Source: Heliocidaris tuberculata (lineage: Eukaryota > Echinodermata > Echinoidea > Camarodonta > Echinometridae). From it: a stretch of DNA of 64,000 nucleotides. The notes beneath the pieces were generated by a model that was not told where the DNA came from, did not search any database, and was given only the letters and a program-made list of their open reading frames with translations. This document shows positions 12,801 through 22,708 of this stretch, piece by piece; positions within the stretch are counted from its first letter, which is position 1, and every line of letters begins with the position of its first letter. The position numbers and the translations under genes are program-made. The DNA lies in assembly GCA_025618425.1 (NCBI GenBank), contig CM046852.1:6655566-6719565 (forward strand), written 5' to 3'.

Positions 12801-15800
12801 GCTGAGCTACCTAATGAATAGCCATAAAATATGCTTTCATAACTGTATTCATTGCACACAGTAATGACATTTAAACGGTGAACATTAGTAAGTGTAGTCT
12901 CTCTATGTGGATATTGCACAAAAACTAAAGAGAAAATTGAGTTCTGGTAAAAGTGAAAATAATTTGTGAGCTTTCTCATTCTGTTGTGTCAGTTTGGAAA
13001 AATATCATAGAAGGAATGTCCCTTTTTTTAGAGAGAGAGATAACATCCCATCCCACAGAAACTGGAATGGAAATGAGGATGTATATAAATCTGTATGGAG
13101 GTACAGGTACATGTATTTGTATCAAAATAGACTTTGTGGCCTGAAAAGATAGTTTGTCCTACATCTTTACATGGTTTACTATAATTTTGCTTACTCTCTA
13201 ATCACATTTTATTCCTAGTCAGTAAACTGTAGATCCCTTTGAGAAGTCAGTACTACAGTCCCAAACTGTGCTCTGGAAGAATATACCTGTTGGCCTGCAG
13301 GTACTACTACGTGCATAATCATTTTAAACAATTTCAAATCCAATTCGCAGGAGAGACAGAGAGCATTAGCAGAGCAGCACAGAGCCCTTCCTGATGAGCC
13401 AGAGCCAGAGCCAGAGCCAGAACCGGAGCCAGTTCCCCAGCGAGAACGCCTGCCGGAGCCTGCCGCAGCACCACGCTACGAACCGTCACCACCAGCAGAC
13501 GATGACGAATGGGACACACAAGCAGACCAAGAACAACCCCCAGAGCTTCCGCCTCCAAGACAGAGCAAGCAGCTTCCATCGTTACCAGGGCGACAGGCCC
13601 AGCCCCTCCCCACGACACCAGATGAACCAAACCTCTATGAGGACGCAGGAGATGTGGGTGCGAATTTCAGTGAGCCGCAGGATACGTACGCTGATACGGA
13701 CGCAACGGCAACGTACGATGAGCCACCTGATGATATGGGCCAGCAGACATATGAAGAAGTTGGTGAGTACATCAAGATAGATTACTTTAGCAACCACCTG
13801 TCTATGGAGACCACAATGTATGTTTCCCTTGAAAACTGTTTCTTATTGAAGTGTATTAGAAAGAGGAATCTGTACGTAAAGACCACCTGCTCAAAAAGAC
13901 CACTTTTCTTGTCTCCCTGTTTCATTTACCAAAAAGCATATCATCTGCTGAGAGCCAGAAGACTGTTTTATCTTGTCATGACAACCCTTTCGAGACAATT
14001 GACCACATTTTGTGGTTTGGCTCAATAACTTGTGATTCAGATGCAGAGCTCTAAAAAATATACCAGAAGCATGAGTAGAAAGAGTAAAATATTCTGCACA
14101 CACTATGTCCATTTTTGTTGCATGACCATTGTGTTTGATGCCAGGAATTTTAAAAATGAGATCAAGCTTTAAAATCCTTAAATTGGCAACATATTGAGAG
14201 GTTCAAAATCATTGTTTTTTATGAAAATTGGCAATTTTTTCAACCTTTAGACAAAATTCCTAACCATGTATATTGTTTTCAAAGCCATTACACCTTATTT
14301 GAACCATGTAGCATTGAAAGAAAAAATAATATTGTTGCCAATTTGAAGAACAAAATGTGATCAACTTAGCCCTTAAATAATTCCTGTCCTGAAAGGGATA
14401 ACAAATTTGTGTTCATACAAGTTCAATATATTTAGGTCCCTTCTGGTTCTTATTTGGCCATGTATTATGTACTTTTATTATTTATGAATGTGTGATATCT
14501 AAAAAATGAAGTCATTCAAAAACAAACGACTTGATATAAGTCCAATTACAGAAATGTAGAATTTTTTTCAGCAATTAGGGCCATATATTTTGATATATTT
14601 TGATATTTGATATTATGATAGCCTTGCATTCACAAAGGGTCGTAATCTTAAAGAGAATTTGTAAAATTCTATCATGCCTCAAATCATGATAATCATCTTT
14701 AAGAATACATTATTTCCATGATTGTCTCTCCTTAAACCGTGCACTAGTGACTGATGGTTCAACATACGAGGACCTACCACCTCAGCATGAGCTTGTTTAA
14801 GACACCACCTATGAAGCAGTCCCCGAGAGTCAGAGCTGACCAATAGACCAAGTCGATTAAACACCCATAATCACTACAGAAATTACATCATTTATAATGG
14901 CTCCAGTTGGGATAATCCTTGTTGATTCATAATTTTTATGATTGTTTCCTGCAGATCGTGCACCAGTGGCCGATGATTCAACATATGAGGACCTACCACC
15001 TCAGAATGAGCCTGTTGAAGACACCACCTATGAAGCAGTCCCTGAGGGACAGGATGGACTCAGAGCAAAGGCTATCTATGATTACCAAGCCAGTAAGTCA
15101 ATTTTGATTTTCGGATAATAAACCCTCAGAGTGCACCGAGTTTCAAAAAATGTGTCACTGCAAAGATGACTTTCAGGAATTCATTTTATCATTATATATT
15201 CTTCTATTTGTTCGTCATGATAAAATCAGTGTTTCATGATATCAGAGTTCACAATTAACGAGTCCATTTCAAATTTCAACAAGAAATGTTTGTTTGATAT
15301 AGGACTGTGAAAATATCAACATTTATCATATGTTCCTCCAAAAGGAGAAGCAGCATTAATAATGTCTCATTTTCTGTGTTAGCTCATTGCCCTTCCTTTC
15401 AAATATCTAATATGGTACATTTGATATGTCTTTTTTTCCAACAGCTGCTGAGGATGAATTGACCTTTGACCCTAATGAAATAATCACACATGTAGAGACG
15501 GTAAGTGTTTTTCCCCCCATCTTTTCTCTAAGGGGAAGAATCAGCAAAAAATATTTTGCTCTGTATGTTTGTGTTACTGGGGCAATAAAAGTGACATTTT
15601 ACTACTAGTAATGCCTTTAGATGGTCTAAGACCGAAGCAATAATCACTTTTTAGAAGAAAACCGTAAAGCATTGAGGAGAAGGGGGGGATCTGATGGGAA
15701 TGTTTTCTGCTCCCACATGTGTGTGTAGTTGTACCCTAAATTGAATAGTATGAAAATCTTATTGGTAAAAAAAAAACTTGATTTTTACTAACACTGAACA

Positions 15801-16092
15801 TTTTCCTTTACCTGTTTAATACTCCTTGGTCGAGAGGGGCAAATGTGGTCAACACCTTGTCCAAGGATGTACGCATACAGCAGTGATCTAACCCAGGACC
15901 TCTCATATGACACTCAATAGCTTTCACAGATATACCACAGTGCAGCCACTTTCATTTCTTTTATGTTAACCTGTCGGATAATTCCTACTTTATTTTCTCA
16001 TTGAACCTGTATAGATTGATGATGGTTGGTGGAAGGGTGTCTGCAGGGGTAAAGTGGGTCTCTTTCCTGCAAACTACGTGGAGCTGCTGTAG
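663..16092 (+). CDS. CTTN: Cortactin, 3' part of gene (11 exons)
   Basis: Cortactin binds F-actin through tandem 37-residue repeats and links actin branching to signalling through a C-terminal SH3 domain (family knowledge). Exons 663-828, 8282-8337, 9525-9579, 10403-10513, 11078-11314, 11674-11735, 12404-12490, 13351-13762, 14955-15092, 15445-15500 and 16015-16092 join with GT-AG borders into one frame of 485 codons plus stop. In order they encode the end of one repeat, four full GFGGK(Y/F/H)GVQK-type repeats (residues 19-166), a partial last repeat, a Lys/Glu/Arg-rich helix, a Pro/Glu linker with Tyr motifs, and an SH3 domain (about 433-485) with AIYDY, DDGWW and LFPANYVEL. The N-terminal acidic Arp2/3-binding region is outside the window, so the gene is truncated here by the window, not broken. 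Repeat plus SH3 order makes cortactin/HS1 the only good match. Confidence 0.95.
829..3820. other. Cortactin intron, no feature recognised before 3669
   Basis: This is unique-looking AT-rich intron. Frames that continue from the exon at 663 run to 1265 but have no family match and no splice support. A C13-A23 homopolymer junction sits at 3669-3704. Confidence 0.5.
3669..3704. repeat. C13-A23 homopolymer junction
   Basis: An uninterrupted C-run meets an A-run. Similar G/T or A/C junctions occur at 6810-6827, 7073-7101 and 12074-12105, and an A11-G11 run at 25164-25185. Confidence 0.85.
3824..4936. mobile_element. TIR element family E (GGTGTTGG-rich)
   Basis: The left end ATTGGGTGATTTCACGCTCG is mirrored by CACCGAGCGTGAAATCACCC at the right, about 1.1 kb apart. 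CGGTGTTGGTG/CAACACCGA words recur inside. No coding frame fits a transposase. Confidence 0.75.
5100..5345. repeat. Interspersed repeat with (CAAA)n
   Basis: It contains a CAAACAAA microsatellite (about 5250-5300) followed by the phrase CCCTGCCGATTTTATCGGCG. The left part (GGTGCAAATCCGTTCACC) looks like a degraded interspersed repeat rather than unique sequence. Confidence 0.5.
5853..6372 (-). mobile_element. MITE family A copy with a nested element
   Basis: This is an inverted copy of family A. Near its end it is interrupted by a family B element at about 6213-6351; the family A terminus (CAGAACTCAACTTTATCTTT) resumes straight after. CCAG flanks the insert on both sides and may be its target duplication. 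Confidence 0.75.
6213..6351. mobile_element. MITE family B (GGGCCCTGTTTCAT type), nested
   Basis: A near-palindromic element of about 140 bp ending TTTTATGAAACAGGGCC, with an internal block AATCAGATGCAAGGATTTCA. It sits inside the family A copy at 5853-6372. Confidence 0.65.
7143..7289. mobile_element. MITE family B
   Basis: It begins GGTCCCGTTTCATAAAACTT and ends AAGTTTTATGAAACAGGGCC, with TIRs of about 20 bases and an internal GATTGGCTAAGA block. Confidence 0.72.
7331..7470. mobile_element. MITE, family B relative
   Basis: It starts GGGGAGCATTTCATCAAGCG and ends ACGTCTGATGAAACGCTGCC. Inverted arms (TTTTGTCAGTGATTTT) surround a GATTGGCTGAGAGC block shared with family B. Confidence 0.65.
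7479..8195. mobile_element. TIR element family D with nested family C
   Basis: The termini AGGTAGCTTAGCGAAACAGA and GTTTCGCTATTAAAAGCTAC are imperfect inverted repeats followed by matching GTGGCACGAAAAGAC arms. A complete family C element (7670-8093) splits it, so D is older than that C insertion. Confidence 0.75.
7670..8093 (+). mobile_element. MITE family C (about 420 bp)
   Basis: The TIR is TTAACCCTTTCGGGACAATT, with right end TGTCCTGAAAGGGTTAA. The shared interior includes AAATTGGCAACACATTGAGA and TTTAGCCCTTAAATAATTCC. Six copies are in this window. Confidence 0.8.
8282..8337 (+). CDS. CTTN: Cortactin exon: first half of a repeat
   Basis: Fifty-six bases from GCTAG| to GACAAG|GTAATG encode [18 protein letters not shown], with Asp completed across the phase-1 junction. 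With the next exon (55 bases) it makes exactly one 111-base, 37-residue repeat, so this repeat is split by an intron. Confidence 0.9.
8408..8823 (-). mobile_element. MITE family C
   Basis: Inverted copy (TTAACCTTTTCAGGACAGGA to GTCTCGAAAGGGTTAA), only about 70 bases after the cortactin exon at 8282-8337. Confidence 0.8.
8953..9198. mobile_element. Short TIR element family E
   Basis: A 246-bp relative of the element at 3824, with left end ACTGGGTGATTTCAAGTTCA and right end ACCGAACTTGAATTCACCC. Runs of GGTGTTGGTGTT sit at one end and CAACACCAACACC at the other, so it can fold on itself. Confidence 0.72.
9525..9579 (+). CDS. CTTN: Cortactin exon: second half of a repeat
   Basis: The acceptor is CATAG| and the donor AAAG|GTATG. 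The exon encodes [18 protein letters not shown], the second half of the repeat begun at 8282. It ends in phase 1. Confidence 0.9.
9648..9976. repeat. 80-bp tandem repeat, four copies
   Basis: Units starting at TATAGAATGCATTCATAGAA recur every 80 bases (the TCATAGAAAG word is at 9661, 9741, 9821 and 9901). A partial fifth unit follows. The units differ at only a few positions. The array lies just after the exon at 9525-9579. Confidence 0.9.
10403..10513 (+). CDS. CTTN: Cortactin exon: exactly one 37-residue repeat
   Basis: The acceptor is TTACAG| and the donor AAAG|GTTTGTG. The 111 bases in phase 1-1 encode one complete repeat starting [14 protein letters not shown]. Skipping this exon would keep the frame and remove one repeat. 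Confidence 0.92.
11078..11314 (+). CDS. CTTN: Cortactin exon: last full repeat and terminal partial repeat
   Basis: The acceptor is TTTACAG|. The exon encodes a full repeat ([14 protein letters not shown]), a final shortened repeat ([18 protein letters not shown]) and the start of the linker (RTRPQPPG). It ends CCAG|GTCTG in phase 1. Codon use is more GC-rich than the surrounding introns. Confidence 0.92.
11674..11735 (+). CDS. CTTN: Cortactin exon: start of helical region
   Basis: The acceptor is CTGCAG| and the donor GAAGAG|GTAAG. The exon encodes [20 protein letters not shown] (after a split Ala), the segment that follows the repeats in cortactin and HS1. It ends in phase 0. Confidence 0.88.
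12030..12330. repeat. Poly-G/poly-C/poly-A element
   Basis: It holds GCACTGGCATACTGGGGG, a short G-run, C13-A19 (12074-12105), then GCTCGCTCATATCGCTCGC and a right end TTACGTCACTGCC that roughly mirrors the left end. It is probably a degraded short TIR element. Confidence 0.5.
12404..12490 (+). CDS. CTTN: Cortactin exon: charged alpha-helix
   Basis: The acceptor is TTCCAG| and the donor GAAGAG|GTTTG. The 29 codons are almost all Glu, Lys and Arg ([20 protein letters not shown] then REENKRKEE). This fits the single-helix or coiled-coil segment between the actin-binding repeats and the proline-rich linker. Confidence 0.88.
12557..12814. mobile_element. TIR element family D
   Basis: About 260 bp with AGGTAGCTTAGCGAAACGCA at the left and CTGAGCTACCT at the right, in a cortactin intron. 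Confidence 0.68.
12926..13030 (-). mobile_element. MITE family A, truncated
   Basis: Only the first 100 or so bases of family A (TAAAGAGAAAATTGAGTTCT, then the AATAATTTGTGAGCTTTCTC block) are present, inside a cortactin intron. Confidence 0.7.
13351..13762 (+). CDS. CTTN: Cortactin exon: proline/acid/tyrosine-rich linker
   Basis: The acceptor is TTCGCAG| and the donor GTTG|GTGAG, phase 1. It starts [20 protein letters not shown] with a run of Pro-Glu pairs. It then carries SH3-ligand-like proline segments ([16 protein letters not shown]) and tyrosine motifs ([25 protein letters not shown]). In vertebrate cortactin this region carries regulatory phosphosites; the site positions are not conserved one for one. 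Confidence 0.9.
13982..14402 (+). mobile_element. MITE family C
   Basis: Copy from CAACCCTTTCGAGACAATTG to TCCTGAAAGGGATAA, in the cortactin intron before the duplicated linker exon. Confidence 0.78.
14722..14850 (+). pseudogene. Dead duplicate of a cortactin linker exon
   Basis: This stretch matches the exon at 14955-15092 base for base over much of its length, including its upstream intron bases (ATGATTGT). It would read [20 protein letters not shown], then a TAA stop, then [12 protein letters not shown] and TGA. The acceptor CTGCAG of the live exon has become CCTTAAA, so the copy has neither an acceptor nor an open frame. Confidence 0.85.
14955..15092 (+). CDS. CTTN: Cortactin exon: Tyr-motif linker and start of SH3
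   Basis: The acceptor is CCTGCAG| and the donor GCCA|GTAAG. It encodes [20 protein letters not shown], then [10 protein letters not shown], then [11 protein letters not shown], where the SH3 domain begins (ALYDY motif). It ends in phase 1. A decayed copy lies about 230 bases upstream. Confidence 0.92.
15445..15500 (+). CDS. CTTN: Cortactin exon: SH3 middle
   Basis: The acceptor is CAACAG| and the donor GAGACG|GTAAG. It encodes [18 protein letters not shown], the RT-loop part of the SH3 fold (acidic ED-E then F-P/D-I). It ends in phase 0. Confidence 0.92.
16015..16092 (+). CDS. CTTN: Cortactin last exon: SH3 end and stop
   Basis: The acceptor is TATAG|. It encodes [20 protein letters not shown] then YVELL and a TAG stop. 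The Trp pair, Gly, Pro and Tyr of the SH3 ligand groove are all present. Ending within a few residues of the SH3 is normal for cortactin. Confidence 0.95.
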   Translation: MDDGWWKGVCRGKVGLFPANYVELL

Positions 16093-16956
16093 ATCATCAG
16101 AACACAGGAGTCATGAAAGACACAATCATGTAACGACCATAGAGCCCTTTCCAGACATGTCAGGGTAAACCATCTGAAAAACAAAAACCATGCTGCGGCA
16201 AAATTAAAACAGGAACGGCAAGTGGGGATAAAAATGAATTAGCTTTGTATTAAAGGTCTCTACACATACTCTATGATGTGTGTATTATGATATACAGATT
16301 TCTGATGGGCACTATATGCTTGTGCCAAGTTATTTTACTGCGATGGTTTTTTTGGAGGTGGTTTACTCTGTAATGTAGATGAGCATTGCTTCTACATTGG
16401 CATATTCTTCCATAGAACCTGCCTGCATCACTTTCCTGCACACTTATTTCTCGATCGACATTGCTTAAAAGCATACTTACATAGCAGAGTTACCAACATA
16501 TGACACTTTGTCCACTGGTGCCGTTGCCCTGTCCACAACAGGACAATCAATTGCATTTTCGTAGCCTGGAACATATTATGGAACATATCTGTAACACAAG
16601 TGATATTCATTTCTTGTATAGCACATATCACATTATCATATGATGTCTGTATACCCTTCATAAATGCTTTGGAAATGACTTAGCTCCAGCAACCATTATC
16701 AGCAAACAGTGCACGCAATAGACAACTTTGTTGACAGAGACATCATTCCACTGTTAGAAGTTGACAAGCATTGTACTTGTAGTCATTTTAATAAAGACAA
16801 TGTTATGGTGGCTTGGCTCTATTGTCCTGTATTTCATTTTTTTTTTTTTCATCCTTTTTTATTTCTTTTTCTTTCTGTCTAGGCCTTTTAAAACGACTCC
16901 TGTTCGTAGCAATGTGTAACATCTCCGTATGGCATAAAAATAATATTCCTTTGCAC
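16093..16956 (+). other. Probable cortactin 3' UTR
   Basis: No coding signal follows the stop. An AATAAA at 16790-16795 could serve as a poly(A) signal, giving a UTR of about 0.7 kb. Later signals (near 18236, 19561 and 19963) are also possible, so the true 3' end is not decided by sequence alone. Confidence 0.5.
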
Positions 16957-16957
16957 G

Positions 16958-17551
16958 TTAAAGGGCAATCCAACCTTGGTAATAAGATGATTTGTGTGAA
17001 AGCGCAGAAAAATAAGAAAAACAGGATGGTGAAAGTTTGAAAGAAATCGGACAAGGACTAAGAAAGTTATGGATGTTTGAAAAATGAAATCACTACATCT
17101 ATGCGAATCTCAAATTGGCAATTTGGTGAGTCAATTGTGACATTTTTGTGGACAACTCTCCCATTTGTCGTACACAAAAATATCATTAATTTGCGGTTTT
17201 CTTCGAGCCGCTTTTACCCTCGGGGCTGTACTCAAAATATATTGGAGATAGCATATTGTTATAGGTCCTCATGAACGAAAAGATCCTACTGAGTAATGCA
17301 TTTTGAAAAAAAGTGACATTTTAGTCATTTTGTGTGTTAGCGCGAATGGGGGAGTTGTCCACAGCTACATCACAGTGACATTACCTATTCGGCCAATTTG
17401 AAATTCCCATAAGCATAGTGATTACAACTTTCAAAAATTCATAACTTTCTTATTGCTTGTCCGATTTCGTTCAAACTTTCACCAATCTGCTTCTCTGATT
17501 TTTCCTCTTTCTTTCAAAGCAACTTGCTATTAAGGTTGGATTTCCCTTTAA
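16958..17551. mobile_element. Foldback element family H
   Basis: TTAAAGGGCAATCCAACCTT at the left and AAGGTTGGATTTCCCTTTAA at the right are near-perfect inverted repeats. The complementarity continues inward (GTGAAAGTTTGAAAGAAATC against GATTTCGTTCAAACTTTCAC), so much of the 594 bp can fold into a long hairpin. Confidence 0.82.
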
Positions 17552-20304
17552 GCTTTCCCTTAATGGTTAGAGTACACCAGATAGTAGGATACAACTTTTT
17601 TTGAAATTTTGGGCTAATCAGCTTAGCCTGTTGAATACAAGCGTGAGAAACCGGGGATGTAACCTATGGAAATTGCATGTTATACCAAAAAAAATCATAT
17701 CCAACAGGTTAAATGATCACATGACTGTCTATTATAAAATAATAGGGGATAGAATTGTAATATTGATGATTGTAATAATAATTGAAATAAGAAATTATAT
17801 TATATGTTGACAGATGTACTGAATTTGTTATCCTTTTAAGTTAAGGTTGTTCTAATGAATAGATAAATGAATATACTTTGTATAGAATTTTAGTGAAATG
17901 TCTAATGTGCATTTGAAATTATTTGCATTTGTGGCCCTTTTTTGTCCAAAGGAGACCTACATTTGTAAGAACCTATTTACTCTAATCAGTTTCATATGAC
18001 ATTCTATACATAGATTTATTACTTATGCAGAATACCTCACAACTGACTTAGTAATTAGATCAAAGATATTCCACTGACGAAATGAAATACAATGTACATG
18101 TAGTTCAATATGATAGAAAATCTGGTGTCATGGTCTTTGTAATTTGCGTACTTTTTTTGTTAAAAAAAAAGAAAACAAGAAAACACTTGTGTGAGTTTCA
18201 TGTCGTTGATTCCCAAATATGCTTATTTCATTGAAATAAAATTATTCATAGCTTTCAGTTGGTACTTGCTCATCATGGTAACCTTATAGATTATTTTCAT
18301 TTATGACCCATTTTATCCAAAGAACTCATCAAATAATTTTGGTGTCAAAAAAATGCATTTTTGCTACAGACTTTAAAAGTGGAAATTTTCATGTGATTAA
18401 TTTTTGACGCTCACCGAGTAAATTGAATTTCACGTTTTTCATTTTGCCTAAGCGCAAGGCTCATGAGCAAAAAATTACATAAACATAAATATTCGCACGT
18501 TTGTTTTTTTGGCGCCGATTTCATGCCATGTGAAATGCATGAAAGTTTCCACACCGCGAAATATTCCACGTTTACAGTATTGATGTATCAGCTCACCTCA
18601 GTAGTTCTTGTTGTATTTTATTGAATTTCCAGATATCATTTCAGTTATATATATCTATTCTCATATTATGAGTGTGGAGGAAAGAACATGAAATGTGACA
18701 ATGGGTGCTTATGGGGGAATTTTAGTCCATACTCATTACTTCCATATAGCTCTGAGAGTTTTCTTCTTGCAAAGATTTGTATGTATTGCTGCTACATCGT
18801 ATGTTCTCAGCCACAAATAGTCACATTTAGTTATACATGTACATGTACCAGTTATCATTATGCTTGGAGAAGAGAATGAAATGAATGCCAAAATGTTTCT
18901 TCTTTTTAAAAAATAAATCATCATTTTTATAGTGATTTTTTTCATGTGTCATAAAGCCATGATCTTTCATATCTGTCCACGGTTTTGCCTTGTTTTTCAG
19001 TCATGTGGCTACTGAGGTAATTCAGGTATAATTGTTTTACTTTGATACTCATTTTTTAGACTAAAAAGCGGGCATTTACTATCAAATTTCGTCAGGTGGC
19101 TGTACATACAAGGAAATCCGTTCACAAGCAGTTGTAGAAGAATCGCATTGAATTTAAGATGGTACAGTGTACTTTAACTAGAAGGTGAACTGTTCTGTGT
19201 TTCTTGAAGATTGTATAGATTTTAGTGAAATGTAGAATGTACATCTGAAAAAAAGAAAGGTACATGCCAAAGACAATTCTTTTTATTCCAAACAGCACCA
19301 AACCATACATGGTATTATGAAATATATAAAAGGAAACTTTAGTGACTATATACTAGATACATGTAGTGTTTCCTAATAGTCAGTGTCTTGTACTTTTGTT
19401 TTTCCCTGCTACTTTCCTCAAGATTATTTTTTCTGTTTGAAAAGTATTACATACATGTAAATGAATCTGAATTCCAGTACAGTATGAATATGTATTAAAT
19501 ACAGATCTTTCAAATCATATAAAGATATATAAAAAAAATTTGTATCTTGTCATTTGTAAAAATAAATTGGATTTCCCTTTGATATTTGATTTCAAATAGA
19601 ATGTACTCTTATATTGTCCATCTGATTATTAACTCTTACAGCAAGTTATTTGGCAAGTGAATGATTTTATATTGATCTTTTTAATGAAATGACATCAGCA
19701 TAGTTTGGAAACTCTGGTTACGAGTAATTATGTACAGCTAAATGTAATATATACCATCATGATCATATACATGTATGTTATTGTAGTAAAAAATGTGTAT
19801 CGTTTCAAAAATTGTTACATTTGTAGAGCTTCAGAACACCCGTCATCCTTCTAGTGATTTATTGCTATAGAAAAGTATTTGATAAAATGGAGGGGGTGAG
19901 CTATATTGTCAAATGATTGTATTGCAAGAATTTGTAATCATTTTATGTTTGTACACTTCAGAATTAAAGAGATGCCTTTTCATTTTTTGCATAAAGAGGA
20001 AACTCTGTATATTTTCTCTCGTTCTCTCTCTCCTTGAAATCAATCATGCACAATTTGCAAATTCAGTGTCTTTTTTTTTTTTTTAGTTTCTTGGCATTGC
20101 ATGTTATCTAGAATGTACATGGAAACATTGCAAAGATCTGTTAGCAGCTCAGTACAAATATGATTTCTAAATACATGTATGAACCAGGTGGATGTATGGG
20201 ATAATATGAACCACATCTACACTACAATGAATCTGATGATGACCATCAAAATCAAAACCATCATCGTCAGCACTGATCAGTTATCATCACTTTCATTACC
20301 ATAT
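17552..20304. other. Intergenic, no feature recognised
   Basis: AT-rich sequence with no gene-like frame and no repeat shared with other parts of the window. Candidate AATAAA-type signals near 18236 and 19561 might mark an extended cortactin 3' UTR. Confidence 0.4.
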
Positions 20305-20960
20305 GTGACCAGGCACCACAAAACCACCAAAAAGTCGCCAGATATGAATTTTGAGTTAAGGTCTGATTCTGAAAGAGGAGATTCTCAGCTTTAAAATGAT
20401 ATATAACTCATTAGTATCGGATGTTCCTAACTCACTCTACAAAGAGTCAAATGCACAGTCCCTCAGAATGTTACTTCTGAGAAATAAGGGTTTAAAGTTT
20501 GCAGTCTAATGAAGCACTCTGACTTGCAAGGTATTGTGCTAAGGTGACAAAAGGAGGATTAGATCTCAATGAAAATTTCTATGAAGCGATTATCAGATTG
20601 TCCTAAAACTTGGCCTACTAATTAGGCATATCCTGTTCATTATAGTGCACAAGTATCAATGCAAGAACTTACTCCGTTTAAAAGTTATGGGAGATCAAAA
20701 AGAGACAGTATTCAGGGTTGTAAAAAAAGAAAAGTAATGCAACAAAATCCAGAGAAGACACATAAGTCTAATAAAAAACAGTAAAAAATACCACTTTCAG
20801 ATTGTTTGTTGCCTTCAAGTTTTCAGATTAATTAGAAAAAAGTATACTCTTACAGGAAATACCCAAAACTAAAATTTGACCATGCCAACCAAAAACACAT
20901 TGAGTTCTAACTTAAAATCACACAGTGCGACTTTTTGGTGGTTTTGTGGTGCCTGGTCAC
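20305..20960. mobile_element. TIR element family F
   Basis: GTGACCAGGCACCACAAAAC at the left is mirrored by GTTTTGTGGTGCCTGGTCAC at the right. ATAT flanks both ends (possible target duplication). A relative is at 37266-38404. No transposase frame is present. Confidence 0.82.
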
Positions 20961-21210
20961 ATATCATCACTCATCACCATCATTAGAATAAGTATTATCA
21001 TCACCATCACTATCAACTGATTATCAATTTCATCAATATCAACATCACCATTGCTACCATAATCTCCATCATCATCACCACCACCATCATTACCATCACC
21101 GTAATCACTATCATCATCATCATCATCACCATCACCAGTATCGACAACATCATCACCATAATCACTTATCATCATCTCCATCAATTTCAATACCATTATC
21201 ATCGCCATCA
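20961..21210. repeat. (ATC)n-rich low-complexity tract
   Basis: About 250 bases of imperfect CATCATCACC triplets; the reverse strand reads as an Asp/Gly-rich open frame, which is an artefact of the repeat. Confidence 0.85.
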
Positions 21211-21216
21211 TCATCT

Positions 21217-21386
21217 AGTTTGCAGGCACAAACCCTGGTCAGTCGTACAAGAGAGTCTGCGCTGTAAGACTACCATAGGCCATGTACTGTAGCATATTGA
21301 CACGACCAGTAGGTAGCTGGATTAGGCTCCTCTCAAGACAATGATTTTCTGATAAAGTGTCAAATTAGGGTCTGTGCTTGCAGACT
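21217..21386. mobile_element. Short TIR element (170 bp)
   Basis: AGTTTGCAGGCACAAACCCT at the left matches the inverted right end AGGGTCTGTGCTTGCAGACT with a few mismatches. Only one copy was seen here. Confidence 0.6.
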
Positions 21387-22074
21387 AATCATCATCCTCC
21401 TTACCAATGACAATGTCCACGATTGCCATATATTAGTATCGCTAATACTAAATATATCTTGAAATTGAGACTACACAAAAAAAACCACATGAATTTGATT
21501 TTTTTACATCTAAAAATATCATTCATGAAATCACTATTTTCCAGCTTGATTTATCACATTATACGTGTAGTACTAAAAATACAAATTTCTTTGTGGCAGT
21601 ATATATTTTTTACATCCACAAGTACATGTAACCCCCCAAATATCTATTCACAAACATAACTGCAGGGTGCTCAGGGAACACAGTATTAATACTACTAAGG
21701 CTACCCTGGTTAAAGAAGACATATTTTTTGAACACTTTGGGAATGCATACAGGTTAGTAGAATATGCAATATACAAACTATCATTATCATCGAACACTGA
21801 ACATGGAAGACATGCTGTTGCACAGCAAAGTGGAAATACAGCAAAATGTTTGAAAGCTTTGCATGCCTCGGGTTAAAGTTGGACTTGTATGGAACACGAA
21901 TGGATTTGACATGGCAAAATGAACGATAGAAGGATACAGCAATTGTGAACAGATGAAAAAGGAGTACCGGTACTTGTACCCTGTATTCAATGTCCTTGCA
22001 ACATCAGGCAATTAAAGATTCAAATTCTCTAAAAAGCATTAAAGTCTGCTGATTTTTATTTTTTTCATGTATTT

Positions 22075-22566
22075 TTAAAGGCATTGATTAACTTTGCCCA
22101 GGATTGAAAACAAAAAATCACTGTTCCAGCTAATGCTGTAATCATAATTGCAAACCTTTAGCTCAGACAGGAATCGCCTGAGTTTTATAAGCTGATCGGT
22201 CGTTTATATATCAAGATATTTACGATTGAACATTGATGTCGGGATAGAGTACCACCGAACCCTAATGAAATCTTACGGTTGGCATACCTCGCTCTATCAC
22301 AGAATACCGTACGGGCTGGAAACCCGCTCTGAAATCGCCAAGCGCTGGTACGTGCTTGGTTTTTGTGACTGCAGCGCAGCGAAGAAGCCGAGCGACTTGC
22401 GCTAGCGATTGATAGCGATTTTCTCTTTTTTAGGATAGTAAACGGGTTCCATTTTCTCTCATACTTTCACATATCCTTAATTATATATGTAGTTAGAGGA
22501 CTGCACACAATTCACTGGCATTTGAGCTGATTTTACAATTTTTCACAAAGTTAATCAATCACTTTA
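22075..22566. mobile_element. TIR element family G
   Basis: The ends TTAAAGGCATTGATTAACTT and AGTTAATCAATCACTTTAA are inverted repeats. A highly similar copy lies at 60331-60816. The interior has AGCGCAGCGAAGAAGCCGAG and no coding frame. Confidence 0.82.
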
Positions 22567-22708
22567 AGTAATTAGTCCTTTAACTTTACAAAACTAACAA
22601 CATAATGGGCAACATCCATTGCTGCTCTTCTTTACAGTACCTTTGTAGAAAAAAAACACTTTGGTCTTCTTTCAAGTTGTGCACATTACAAATGATTGCA
22701 AATGACTG

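Noticed and set aside
20957..21214. Asp/Gly-rich 85-codon minus-strand frame
   Set aside because: It is the translation of an (ATC)n low-complexity tract.
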